A DNA stretch of 64,000 nucleotides, taken from positions 3,619,835 to 3,683,834 of the forward strand of contig JAQFVV010006312.1 of assembly GCA_028023455.1 (NCBI GenBank). The letters are read 5' to 3'. This document shows, piece by piece, positions 47,562 to 59,149 of the stretch. Origin of the DNA: Epiperipatus broadwayi. Lineage: Eukaryota > Onychophora > Udeonychophora > Euonychophora > Peripatidae. The stretch's first letter is position 1. Each line of letters begins with the position of its first letter. Below the pieces are notes generated by a model. That model was not told the origin of the DNA, made no database searches, and saw only the letters and a program-made list of their open reading frames with translations. Both the position numbers and the translations under genes were made by a program.

Positions 47562-50500
47562 AATAATAATAATAAATAATATATAATATAATAAAATATA
47601 AAATATAATAATAATATAATTTACCCTCACTTCTCGATATATGATATAATTTAAAATATGACTAGCTCAATTAAATCATTATGCTCGCTAAAATATGTAC
47701 AACTATCTTTAATATATTTTTATAATATTATAACTTATCAGATTTATTACAAACTTATCAAAAATTAATATAGTTCAATATTATGTACTAATTAAATAAA
47801 TATTTACTAAAATCATGAGACTTAAGTGAAGTTACAATTGGTAATTAGATTTACATTGAATCAATGTCTTTCCAAGACACTGTCTCAATGGCATAAGAAT
47901 ACTATTACTTCTCATTATCTCATTACTAACTCTACAGCACTCTTATACTTTATAAATGAATATCTTTAATAATAATAGATAAATAAATCTCAATCTTTTG
48001 TTAAGAAATATAATTAAAATCTCAGGTTCTTCTAATTATCTTAAAGTAATAATAATTCATGAGATAGGAATGATAAGGGATTTAATATCAAACCTAAATA
48101 CACCTAACTTATTCTAATAACAATAACTAACAATAATAATCTTTAGTGTATAGCTTAATCTTATCTATTTGATATACTATTAATCACTAAGAAAATAAGT
48201 AAATCATATACAGTCTTTCATTCCATATAGTATCTTAATTTTAAAATAGACCAAAATCTTATAATTAACAATTTGTAGCAATAAATAATCTTATACTCTT
48301 ATATGTATATAATACTTTATGACCATGTAATATTATTTTAATGTCAATCTTTCTATAAATTTTAATATATTTTTTTTCCAAAAATAAATATAATCTATTT
48401 CTTTTATCATCAACGAAAAAGACACAAACAACTAAAAATTACATAACTTTAACAAGTAACTTTTTACACTTTTACATACACATACTAAAGAAAAAAAACA
48501 AAAAAGAAAAAAAACATTTTAATTTACTATCTCCATAATCATAAATAGATAACTTATGCTTTCTAAATGCTATCAATAACATTTAATTAAGATATACTTT
48601 AAATTTAATAAACATATGACAAATACAAGAAAAGGTTTTATTGAGATACACCATGTAAGATGTAAACAAACAAATTTAATAATAAAAAAATATTTCACTT
48701 AAGTCTTACTTTATTATATTATAAGTATTAGATTTATTACCTTTACATCAGTATTACTCAAATATTAATTACGTATAAACTGAGTAACTTATATCAACAT
48801 ATATATTATAACATTTATTTCATTCCGATATAATGTATATTACATGTCTTATCAAAATATACAATACTATCTGACTTTAAAATAATATTTTAAATATTCA
48901 ATAATTTCAACTTTTATAAGTATTATATCAAATAAAATTCTATGATCTTTCATATAAATTATTACTCTTTTTACTTGTTATTCTTATTCCTTCCTAATAA
49001 ACTTCTATCTACAAAAATCATTTTAACCTTATTTAATTTCAGAAAAACAAATGACCAATTTCAAAACAAAAATAATAACGATCTAAACTCTCTTATACCT
49101 TATCCTCTATATACAATACGCCTTCAATCAAGATATAAATTTCTATGTAAAATTAACTTACTTATCTAATAAAAAAAATAAAAATAAAATATAGATTTTT
49201 ATATATCTCTTACTAACTTGAAAAGAAAAAAAATAAATAACTTACACTAATCATAAATCTAATTCCTAATATTGTAATAGAAACATTAAAATTTATTCAC
49301 GAAAGAATCATATAATTATTTCTAGGTTTTCATATTATGTTGTACTAAACTTACATCATCAATTTAAAGTATGCATATTAAAATAAAACTGCTATTATTA
49401 ATCTTATGCGTGTATATTATTTAAATATTAATACATTCATTCAATAATCATATAACATTTGGTTGATCTAAAGAAAACATAGTAAATATATCAAATTATT
49501 ATCATTATTACACAATTTTTTACCATAAATGATACTTTAATGTACAGTCCGTCACACGATGTCCTCCAAGATTTCAGTTTTACAAAATAATTTCACATTT
49601 ACACTCAACAATTACTTTAAAATATTACGTGTTGTATAATTATAAAATAAACTTTATCAATAAAAATTATATTAATATTTAATATACTTTAAAAAAGAAA
49701 TGTACCTTCTACTTTCAATAAATTAATAATTAATTAAATATTTATGTTAGTTAATAAATAAAACATATTACATAACATCCAACGGCTTTTTCAGCTATAT
49801 GTTTTTTCCTAGGCACAAATTTCACCAAACATTACTTCTTTTCTGGTACATCACGTTTTTAAAAGTTTTAGAAAAAATGAAAAACTTCTTTTAAAAAATA
49901 AAGAAAAGTCAGTTCCACCATAAAACAAAATAAAATTAAAATAGTTTATAGGATCCAGGTTCATTTCTTTTAAAGGAAAAAAAAATATTATTTAAAAGTT
50001 ATTATTTTTAAAATTAGTCTATAGTTTATAAAGTTCTTATTTAATTATTTTTAATTGATTTGGATGTCCACGTATATTTGATTTGCGCATTCCTTAACGA
50101 ATATTTAGGTAAGATTAATTTTAGATTCTTCTGTACGACCAGCGTTCAGACTTTAATAATCATAATTTTACTTATAAGTATTTCTTTACTTATTAAATCT
50201 CCAATTTATTTGCCTTTTAAAAACTGTCAAAATGTAGTCTTTTAAACCATAAAGACTTAACAAGGCAAATATTTAGGTAATCATTATTATTTACCATCTT
50301 TACTAAGTTATAAAATACTTTCTTCATAAAGAAGTATTTCTCATTCTTTTAAATATCTGTTTTATACAAATTAACTACGATCAGCTTTTAAATTTATACA
50401 AGGTCCAACGTATTACTTTTATGCATCTAATAACTCTCCTAGTTAATCCAGCATTTGTTAAATTTTCAGTATAAAGTCTCCAATACATTTTATCCTCATA

Positions 50501-51720
50501 CGATGTCTTCATGATTATTTGATAGTAAATTGAGCTTTGATCAAGACGATAGGAAATTATAATTAAAATTAACACTGCATATTTGTAGGTAAACTTTTAT
50601 AAATTATTTTAAAAATTACTCTCTTATAATTTTAAAACGATTTTGAGAGCGTCTATAATTACTTAGCTATTTCTAATAGCACACTTTACTTTAAGAATTT
50701 CAATCACAAGTCCCTCCGAACAATTGAACCTTGGTTTTATACCGGAAGAAAACTCCCACTTGATTGGTGAATTAAACAATCAACTTGCTAGCTTATTTAC
50801 ATATTTTACCAACAAGACAGAATTAAAAATAAATAATGACGTATTTAATATTTATTATTTATCACATTATTAAATTCTTAAATCAATCTTTATTGTTTAT
50901 TTAAATCCATTAAACATTTTTTAAAAATATACTTTCTTATTTAATTTCACTTTTAACTTTTGTAAGATTATTTTTATAAACAAACTAAGTCTATTTTTAT
51001 TCGTTATGTTTTTAAACAGTATTTTAAAAATCAGATTTAATATTTCACATTAATTATCTTTATTTTTATTTCATGATAGCCAATATAATACTTATAAATT
51101 TTATAACAAAATTTTAAAATAGCTTTGCAACTTTACCAAAAAAAAACTCCCAAGCATGTGTGTATGTGTCTAATTAACATCTGTTTTTTACAACAAAGCT
51201 ACAAACGCTTGTAATAACTAAAAATAAACAACAATTCATTTTTTAAAAATAAATATTTTTAAAATAAATAATATATTATAACATTTTAAAATAATAATCA
51301 ACATTATTAAAATCAAATATTAAATCTATTATGTAATACTAATAATTAAAATATTTATATTCATTTATTAAATATTAATTTTTATCAACAATAAATATAT
51401 GCATTTAATTTTAATTTGTCTTTTTTAAAACTTTTAACTTTAAACATTTATTTATTAAGTTTATTAATGCAGTATGAATTACCAATTTTCCCAACCATAA
51501 CTTTATCATTCCCATTGAAACCTCCCAAACATCAGCACAATTTTTACACATCAAATACTCATGAATTACTTTAATTACACTTTAAAAAGATTGTTAAAAC
51601 AAAATTAACATCATATAGCTAAATATACTTAAATTTAAAATTTTTAAATAAATGGATACAACAATTTATGGAGACCCTACAAAAGGGCACAAAAAAAAAA
51701 AATATATAAAAAAAAAAAAA
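47562..51720 (+). mobile_element. 4.16-kb retroposed, apparently non-coding insertion
   Basis: Flanked by a perfect 22-base duplication, TAATATATATATATAATTCT plus AT (47540-47561 and 51721-51742), and absent from the paralogous repeat near 57520. The plus strand ends in AATAAA (51647-51652), then about 38 bases, then A-rich sequence (51691-51720) directly before the duplication. Long target duplication plus poly(A) signal and A-tail point to LINE-machinery retroposition of a polyadenylated RNA. The plus strand is strikingly poor in G. The longest frames are 60-75 codons and low complexity. No reverse transcriptase or known gene is seen, so this may be a long non-coding RNA retrocopy. Confidence 0.6.
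50735..50768 (-). promoter_or_regulatory. CCAAT / ETS / TATA cluster
   Basis: On the minus strand CCAAT (50763-50767) is followed by TTCCGGT (50742-50748) and TATAAAA (50735-50741), in promoter-like order and spacing, inside the 4.16-kb insertion. A 64-codon minus frame (50575-50381) begins about 160 bases downstream. This is suggestive only. An internal promoter would be antisense to the inferred retroposed RNA. Confidence 0.25.
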
Positions 51721-51876
51721 TAATATATATATATAATTCTATCATGAACATCTTCTGAGCATAATGAAACATGTTTTGAGAGTTAATATTTAATATTTTA
51801 ATTTCTTTATCAGCAATAATTATATCCTATCTTTTTATTAGTAATGTTGTTTTGTTTCCTTAGTAATTTTATCATT

Positions 51877-52167
51877 AAAACAGGCAAAACTCACTATATG
51901 TATTACCACACACAGCAAGCAAGAGTAATCAATGGATGCCAGAATGATTGTGCATAAAATCCCCATCTAGTGCCTACTCAGCCAATAACCCCAGACTACT
52001 TTCTGGCTTGTGGCCTTCGTCAGCGAAGAGTCTTGGAACTGAGAGCACTGCACCTAGATCTTAGGATCTAATACAATGCTCTAGCAATATGTATAGTGAG
52101 TTTTGCCTGTTTTAACAACAGTTATACACAAGCATAAGAAGTGGTGGTCATGTGATGTTTATTGGCT
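51877..52167 (+). mobile_element. SINE-like element with hammerhead-like core (291 bases)
   Basis: Flanked by the perfect 13-base duplication TAATTTTATCATT (51864-51876 and 52168-52180). The paralogous LTR at 57658-57670 has the empty site. It begins AAAACAGGCAAAACTC, has a 28-base internal inverted repeat (51877-51905 versus about 52088-52118), and ends CATGTGATGTTTATTGGCT. The minus strand carries a hammerhead-like fold. No RNA polymerase III boxes or frames were recognised. A sister family member is at 62074-62799. Confidence 0.75.
51978..52036 (-). ncRNA. Type I hammerhead-ribozyme-like fold
   Basis: Minus strand, 5'-3': CCAAGACTCTTCG, CTGACGA (52023-52017), a GGC/GCC stem II with loop CACAA, GAAA (52003-52000), then AGTC ending at 51994 and TGGGGTTATTGG. 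CUGANGA and GAAA boxes are intact and stem I closes as CTTCG/TGGGG plus CCAA/TTGG around an internal loop. Weak points are an A-A opposition at the base of stem II and a very short stem III, which in Penelope and retrozyme ribozymes is compensated by dimers. Cleavage would follow the GTC. Confidence 0.45.
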
Positions 52168-53159
52168 TAATTTTATCATTGTTACATATATGGGGTTTTA
52201 CATTCAATTTTAACAAAATTGTGTGTATATAAAATGCTATTTAAATTTGAAATATGAAAATTGGGAAATTTTATTGCAAGTGAATAAATTGTTTTAGAGT
52301 ACCAAGTTAATGCATTCTAAATGTAGCTAAGCCATGATCTGAATTTAAGAACTTGTGTTCAAAGTTGATGCAAACTTCCTTCTTAATTATGAATTTTCAA
52401 GCTTTTTCTTGTATATGCACTTTTGAATAAATGCATCTTTTACCATTTCTTGTAAGACAAAAGTTTTACCATTGTGAATCTTTTTTTTTTGAAGTGAATA
52501 ATGTTTATATATTAATGACTATATCTTTTATAAAAGGACAAAAGCAAAAATCTTTTTTTTCAACAATCTACTTGCTGTTTTTAAATCATTAAGTGATATC
52601 CAAACTTCACTATCATTATGTTTGATTTTCTCATGACATTATTGTTATAAAATTTATTAAGTAATTGTCATTACAATACATTCATTTAAATAATTATTTA
52701 TAAGTGCACGTTTACACACAATTGCATTTATACACATACAGGTATAATATCTGTTTACTATTTTATGAAGTGTGTGTGTGTGTAAAAGAAATGTTTTATC
52801 AGGCAATTTTAAGTTATGTTTTTGACTTTGAAATTTTAAATGTTGTTTTAACTTTTATTATAAAAAAATATTCCTTCTAAAATTTGAGTCATATCTTGAA
52901 GTAATATTATTAAACAGATAGTGCTTTTCTTTTAAAAAAAATATCAATTATTATTACTTTCTACTTTTATCTCTATAACTATTGAAAGATATTCCTTCTA
53001 CCTAATAAGATGGAGATGAAATAATGTGGAAATTGGAGAGACATCTGTTAAATATTTTTTTAATTAGGGTTTTTGTATAGATGATAAAAAATATAGTGCA
53101 TACTTTGATTAACATTGGTGATGCATACCCCAATGGTGCATACCCCCTTACTAATTTTT

Positions 53160-55470
53160 TTTTAAAATTAGATGTTTTATAAGTACTCCATGCTTAATGA
53201 GTATGTCTTAAATACATTCTTATCATGAAGGTTAGAATTTCTGACAGTGACTCAAAATAAATTCAAGTGGAAAAATACATTTTCATCACTGTCATTTTTA
53301 CTTGTTACTAATGATTATGCCATCACATTTTAGCTTTATAATATTAGATACTACCATAAATTCCAACAAATGTGCTATTTACACCTCTAATCTTACTAAC
53401 AATTGTTAAGTTTATATTCTGGGTTTTTGTTATATCCCCAAAATTTCTATCTAATGTTTCATTGTTATTATTTATATGAGTTGCAACTACACCATTACTC
53501 ATTGATATTATTTGATCATTAAAAAAATCTGCTTATAACCCAATAATGTTTGAGATACAGGTTGAATGGCTTTACAAGAATACACTTGTGCAATAGTTGA
53601 CCTCACCAAATATTTCCCTTTTATTTGTTTTATTAAGGTGACACTACCTTCTTTCAAGTTAATATAATTTGAGTATTCCAATTCTAGGTTGAGTAAATCT
53701 AATGATGGGAAATAACAACAACAATAAAAATGATCTAATATCAAAAGTTTAAATAATTCACTCCTTTAAGTTAAGTGTTTTCATTGTAGTCTTTATGACA
53801 TTTAATACAAAGTTACTCCTTTTCTTACCACAGTTTTATTATAGAACTTCTTATTCAAATGTCTTTCAATAATGTGTCCATAAATAGTATGTTATTACAA
53901 ATATTGACAAATAGTGCTTGTCTGTGATTTGTTAAGTGAGGGTGACTACCTAAATCCATCACATGGTCACAAAGTATTAAAGAAACCAACATCACACAAC
54001 TGACCATTATATACTTTAGACCTTGATGTCACAAGAAAATTATATGGATTTAAATATAACTTACTACAATTACCCCAACTTTAAATTTGTAATCCTCAGC
54101 TCCTGTCACTATGAAGCTATCTAGAAGTTTGCAATCATCCTTTAAGTTTAAGTATTCATGACTTTCATACAGAAGACCTAGTACTTGCATGTAAGGATAT
54201 GATAATATTCCATTTATCAACAATATGTAAAATTTTATCTATGTCAGGATCTTAAACTACAGCATAAAATGGATTACCATTTAGACTAGTTGTGAATTAG
54301 AATATACATTTAGCTTATGCTTCATCATTATTGAGAATGTTAAGTTTTTATCAATATACTCACTCCTTGTTTTGCCTTTAAATTTATAAAATACGTCCAT
54401 GGTCTTTAGACAAGACATATTTCTTTTCACATAATTTTAACTTACAAATCTACAAAGATTTCTTAAATTTTAGTTTAGGCTTGTTCTTGTCATAAGCTGA
54501 TATGCATGTGTGGCGATTAAAATGTGGTCTTATATCAGATCCACAAACATGTTTATTATAATATATTTATACTTTCCAGAATGATGATTCATAAGTTGCA
54601 TTAAGCAATTTTGGTTCACTATCATAAAAAACATTCATGGTAATGAATTTTTTTGATGCTATGAGTTATTTGAGAATATAAACTATTGTATATCATTTGT
54701 CACAAGACTGGAAATTTGAGCACTTTAATTTTTTAACTAATATATCTTAAAACTACAACCTTAAAACTATGCACCTGAAAAAATGACAGTAGGGACCTCT
54801 GCAAATCTTTAACACGGGATTTTTAAAGTAATGAGTATGTGTTTTATAAATATAATTATTATAAACAAAGGCAAAACTCTATGTGCTAGTCTAAAGATGG
54901 TGATCATGTGATGTTTAGGGTTTAATAATTATTATAACTAATATATAATATATACATCTTGCAGAATTTTTTCTCTAGAGTTACATCTAAAACAATGAAG
55001 GCTATGATCTATTTCACATGACTCATTTAACTACTTAATATATTTCATATTTCTAGAGACCATATTATAAACTATTCATTTGCCTCTCTGACAAATCATT
55101 GGCCATTCTGCCTTATAATTGTGACAATAAAGCTTAAAAGAATTTTTCATGAGAATTTTTAAATCAACATGCCGTACAAAGGTTCACCTGGTTGTCATTA
55201 AATTTAAATCTAATAATAGGATGTATTTTCACTTTATATTTATGGTGATAATTACACTATCATTAAATTGTCATTGGAATTTTAAAATTGATATGATATA
55301 TTCTTTGAGAATTGGGTGTATATGAGGAATGATATAGCTTATTTTTTGAACTTGTATCATAATCTATATTGCTGTTATTTTTGGAACAGTTTAGATTTTT
55401 TATGGCATTGCTACACTTGCTACTTAATTCCATTATATTCTTATCCTTAATCTGTATATTAACTTCAAAA
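53160..55470 (-). pseudogene. Decayed interior of element B
   Basis: Minus-strand fragments look coding but are scattered among stops. One is near 54300-54200 (NGNPFYAVV, DPDIDKILHIVDKW). Another at 53744-53508 (NYINLKEGSVTLIKQIKGKY) resembles the protease-to-RT region of gypsy pol. I cannot place a protease active site. A 61-base SINE-like insertion sits at 54865-54925. Confidence 0.35.
54865..54925 (+). mobile_element. Minimal SINE-like copy (61 bases)
   Basis: Starts ACAAAGGCAAAACTC and ends GATGGTGATCATGTGATG plus a few bases. Flanked by the perfect 12-base duplication TAATTATTATAA (54853-54864 and 54926-54937). This is the shortest member of the family and shows that only the two end blocks are needed to recognise it. 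Confidence 0.7.
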
Positions 55471-55839
55471 CTCTAAATTATTTAGATTCAACCCTAATTT
55501 ATTTTCTATTTTTCTATTTAATTCTCTCAACTTTTTAAAATTAGCAGTATACTTATCTTCTGATGATCTAAATTTAATTCCAAGGTTGTGTTTAAATTCT
55601 TCATGTCATACATCAGATGTGTTGAACCTCACATTAACATCATCTTTCAATTCTTTAAAGTCTGCCTTTTATAGTTCAAATTTTTTATTTAGCACATCAA
55701 AATTCTTGATGGATTCTATCTTTTGTGCTCAAAACATTTTAGCTATACTTTTATTCATTTCCTGAAACTGGTTAAGAATCATACTAATAAAATCTGAGTT
55801 TATAGTTCCTGGTCCTACTTCTTGTTCCTCGGCTTTCAT
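55470..55839 (-). pseudogene. Gag-like coiled-coil relic of element B
   Basis: From an ATG at 55837-55839 the minus strand reads a Glu/Lys/Leu/Asn-rich, heptad-like protein (MKAEEQEVGPGTINSDFISM, later FKKLRELNRKIENK) interrupted by three stops. It shares length scale, acidic leader and coiled-coil character with the intact protein of element A and occupies the same position after the primer-binding site. No zinc knuckle is visible. Confidence 0.5.
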
Positions 55840-56187
55840 AGTAATGTCTTACAAAAGAACGTTACATTTAAGTGAACTTAATTATTCATAGTTATGCACA
55901 ATATTCAAAATACTAGTATGAATAATTATTATATTATCGTTCATTTACTTCTTGATAAGTTACAACAATCATGACATAAAAATACATCAACTCAGTACTC
56001 ACAAAATATTTTATGTTCACCCTAACAGGATTATTGAAACAATTAGTGATGACTTCTTCTACAAAAAATACTCTAGTAAATTGCTGGCCTCAGGTAACAA
56101 TGGCTAAAAATTGATTTATAGTTGACTCTCAAGATGTATCATATTTAGGGATTCACAAAAAAAATTTAAGTTGTCAATTTTTTATTG

Positions 56188-56232
<45 letters not shown>

Positions 56233-56277
56233 GGTATGTAGATTAGATTAATCCTAAATATTGTGGTTCCTATTTAT

Positions 56278-56295
56278 GCCCCACATTGAGTGCCA
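56278..56295 (-). other. Decayed tRNA-Lys primer-binding site of element B
   Basis: On the minus strand TGGCACTCAATGTGGGGC, which matches the tRNA-Lys1,2 site at 15 of 18 positions. Two of the three differences remove CpGs (CG to CA and CG to TG), as expected from methylation decay. It lies 440 bases upstream of the gag-like relic. Confidence 0.65.
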
Positions 56296-57107
56296 AAAAC
56301 TGTATCAGTATTAATGTGACAAGGAATAGAAATTCTATTGAATACAAAGTTGAATTAATGACTTTAGTAAAACTTATTCTAATTTGATTCTTCAAGTCAT
56401 ATGATGCATACTAGTACAAGTTTGAAAGATACATAAAATCATAGGAATGCTAGCTCTAATGTAAATGGAATAATGTTTTATAAAACAATATCCTAATTTT
56501 TATTTGATGTAAATAAATGTAAAAGATACGATTACTTAAATTATGTAGATCATCATTTATTCACAAGCCTTGTTTGATTAAAGTAAATGAACATTGTGAA
56601 TGTAAATTAGTAATAGCAATAATAGCAATTCATGATGAGCTATAACACTTTATAAATACTCTTAGTGAAACATAAACTAATAAATATAATATATGGTGTT
56701 TAGTTAATATATAAAGCATTTATGATGTTATATAAATAACAAGTTTAAAATTAAAGGAAAATCTATGCTTATAGTAAATATATGAAGTTTACATAATTTT
56801 ATGACATATCCAGATATGGAGAGACATGAAATATAAATAAATTAAATAGAATATAAAATTATTATTTGATGATGACTTAACTAATTATCAAGTTTTTCCT
56901 TCAATTTATATGCATATATAAACCATCTATGCATTACTATAACATGTACATATACTAACCAATGATTATATAAATAAAAGCAATGATAGTAGTTGGAGAT
57001 AATTAATTAATAAAACGCATAATGTCTATATGTCCATAAGCATTTTAAAAGATCCAATGAATAGTAATTTATACTGGGCTCATGAAAGATTTAAAATTCC
57101 TAAACTG

Positions 57108-58627
57108 TTTACAATTTTCTCTTAACAAATCCTTAGCTGATTTTGTTGTGAGCAATTTATTTAATCCATATTAGTTAGCTTTCAATTATCCAATATTGAT
57201 AATTTTAGTCTTTAGTGATAGATACGAAGATGTATAAACCATCAAAACTATTTGCATTTCTTTACTCCATTATTATACATATATCCCTAAGGTACTTTGC
57301 TTCAAAAAATTAATGGTTTAAGATGTGCGTTAATATACAGCTGAAGAGAAGTTTATTCTTTTTAAATTGAAATACAAAATAATGCTGAGCCCTCTCAAGA
57401 GTAACATTACTTTCATAATCATTGTTGGTAAACACAAATTATACTCTACTACAATATAACATAATCCTTAGGCACTAGGATTTGCACAAATATTAAATAA
57501 ATTCATTAAAATTCTGGTAATATATATATAATTCCATCATGCACAACCTCTGAGTATAGTGATAAATGTTTTGTAAGTTTATATTTGATATTTTAAATTC
57601 TTTACCAGCAATAATTATGTCTGTCTTTTTATTACTAATGTTGTTTTGTTTCCCTGGTGATTTTATCATTATGTATATGGGATTTTACATTCAATTTTAA
57701 TGAAATTGTGTACACATATAAAATGCTATTTAAATTTTATTGTCAATAGTGGGAAATTTTGTCATAAGAAAATAAATTATTTTAGAGTACCATGATAATG
57801 CATTCTAGATGTAGCTAAGCCATGATCTGAATTTAAGAACTTGCTGTTCAAAGCAGATGCAAACCTCCTTATTAGTTATGAAATTTCAAGGTTTTTTTTG
57901 TGTTTATATTTTTGAATAAATGCATCTTTTTATCATTTCTTATAATACAAAAGTTTTATCATTGTATATTTCTTCTGTGAGATGAAAAATGTTTATATAT
58001 AAACAACTATGTCTTTTATAAAAGAATGAAAGAGAAAATATTTTTTAAATAATTTACTTGCTGTTTTTTTGTTGTTGTTAAGTGATATTCAAAGTTCAAT
58101 ATCATTATGTTTAATTTTCTCATGACATTATTGTTATAAAATTTATTAGAAAAAGTAAAATTTACTAAATAACTGTCATTAGAATAAATTCATTTTAATA
58201 ATTATTTATAAGTAAATGTATATACATAATTGCATTTATACACATGCATGTATAATATCTTTATTAATTATTTTCTGAAGTGTGCATATAAAATAAATGT
58301 CTTATATGGCAATGTTAAGTTATATCTTTGACTTTGAAACATTAAATGTTATTTTAACTGTTATTATAAAAAAGTATCCCTCCTAAATTTTGAGTCATAT
58401 TTTGAAGTAATATTATTAAGCAGATAATGTGTTTTATAGATAATTAGTTCTTTCTACTTTTATTTTTATGACTATCAAAATATATTTCTACTACCTAATA
58501 AGGAGGAGTTGAAATAATGTGGAAATTGGAGAGCCACCTACTAGGTACTTTACTAATTAGGTTTTTTTTTTTGTATAGATGATAAAAAAAAAATTAAATA
58601 TATTTTTATAGTACACAATTTGATTTT
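57108..58627 (-). repeat. LTR-B homologous repeat, undisturbed copy
   Basis: Matches the interrupted copy at 47248-53112. It serves as the empty-site reference for both the SINE insertion (empty site near 57658-57670) and the 4.16-kb insertion (empty site near 57517-57537). Confidence 0.75.
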
Positions 58628-58950
58628 ATTATATTTCTTGCTTTATATTTACTTATATCTCACTATTAGTGATTATTCACATATTTCTTTAGCTTTTTAT
58701 ATCCAAAACTATTTTTATTTTGGCTTTTTTTAATAAATAAATAAATAAATATATATTAAACAGACTTTTTTTTTTTTACTGAAATTCACAAGTATATATT
58801 TCCCCTCAATTTTGATTTCATGTAATCAATTTTATTCTCAATTATTTACCAATTCTAGCATTAAAATGTACTATACCAATTTTAAATGTTTAATCAGAAT
58901 ACAAAGTCAATATATATATATATGTTAAAACGAAGATTTGCACGGGTTAA

Positions 58951-59134
58951 ATATATAAAATACATATTTTGCGGGTTCATCCGTGTTAAAAACTTTTAAT
59001 ATCAATATACTGACGTTTCGACTTGGTCACACAAGCCACATGTGGATGGCTTGTGTGACCAAGTCGAAACGTCAGTATATTGATATTAAAAGTTTTTAAC
59101 ACGGATGAACCCGCAAAATATGTATTTTATATAT
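58951..59134. mobile_element. Penelope terminal repeats as a perfect 87-bp palindrome
   Basis: 58951-59037 is the exact reverse complement of 59048-59134, with a 10-base loop. The arms match the Penelope terminal repeats at 33850-33950 and 35520-35620 (TTCATCC.TGTTAAAAA, GACGTTTCGACTTGGTCAC). No coding part remains. Each arm contains GGATGGCTTG..CAAGTCGAAACGTC, a degraded hammerhead layout (stem II, GAAAC, GTC, with the CUGANGA box changed). Confidence 0.8.
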
Positions 59135-59149
59135 ATATAAATCCATTCC

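Larger units (their letters stand above)
51743..53112 (-). repeat. LTR-B homologous repeat, interrupted copy (main part)
   Basis: Aligned with 57538-58627, allowing for the SINE-like insertion at 51877-52167. Its remaining part is at 47248-47539 beyond the 4.16-kb insertion. Confidence 0.7.
47245..58630 (-). mobile_element. Old LTR element B (minus strand)
   Basis: A minus-strand element recognised from a long repeat pair. The copy at 57108-58627 matches 53112-51743 plus 47539-47248 once a 4.16-kb insertion is removed. A decayed primer-binding site lies at 56278-56295 and a gag-like coiled-coil relic at 55.5-55.84 kb. A G-run (AGTAAGGGGG, minus strand, near 53145) precedes the downstream LTR. 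The 5' LTR would be about 2.3 kb (56296-58630). The 3' LTR is truncated at 47245, where it abuts the gypsy pol relic in the same orientation. It is much more diverged than element A, so older. Confidence 0.6.
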
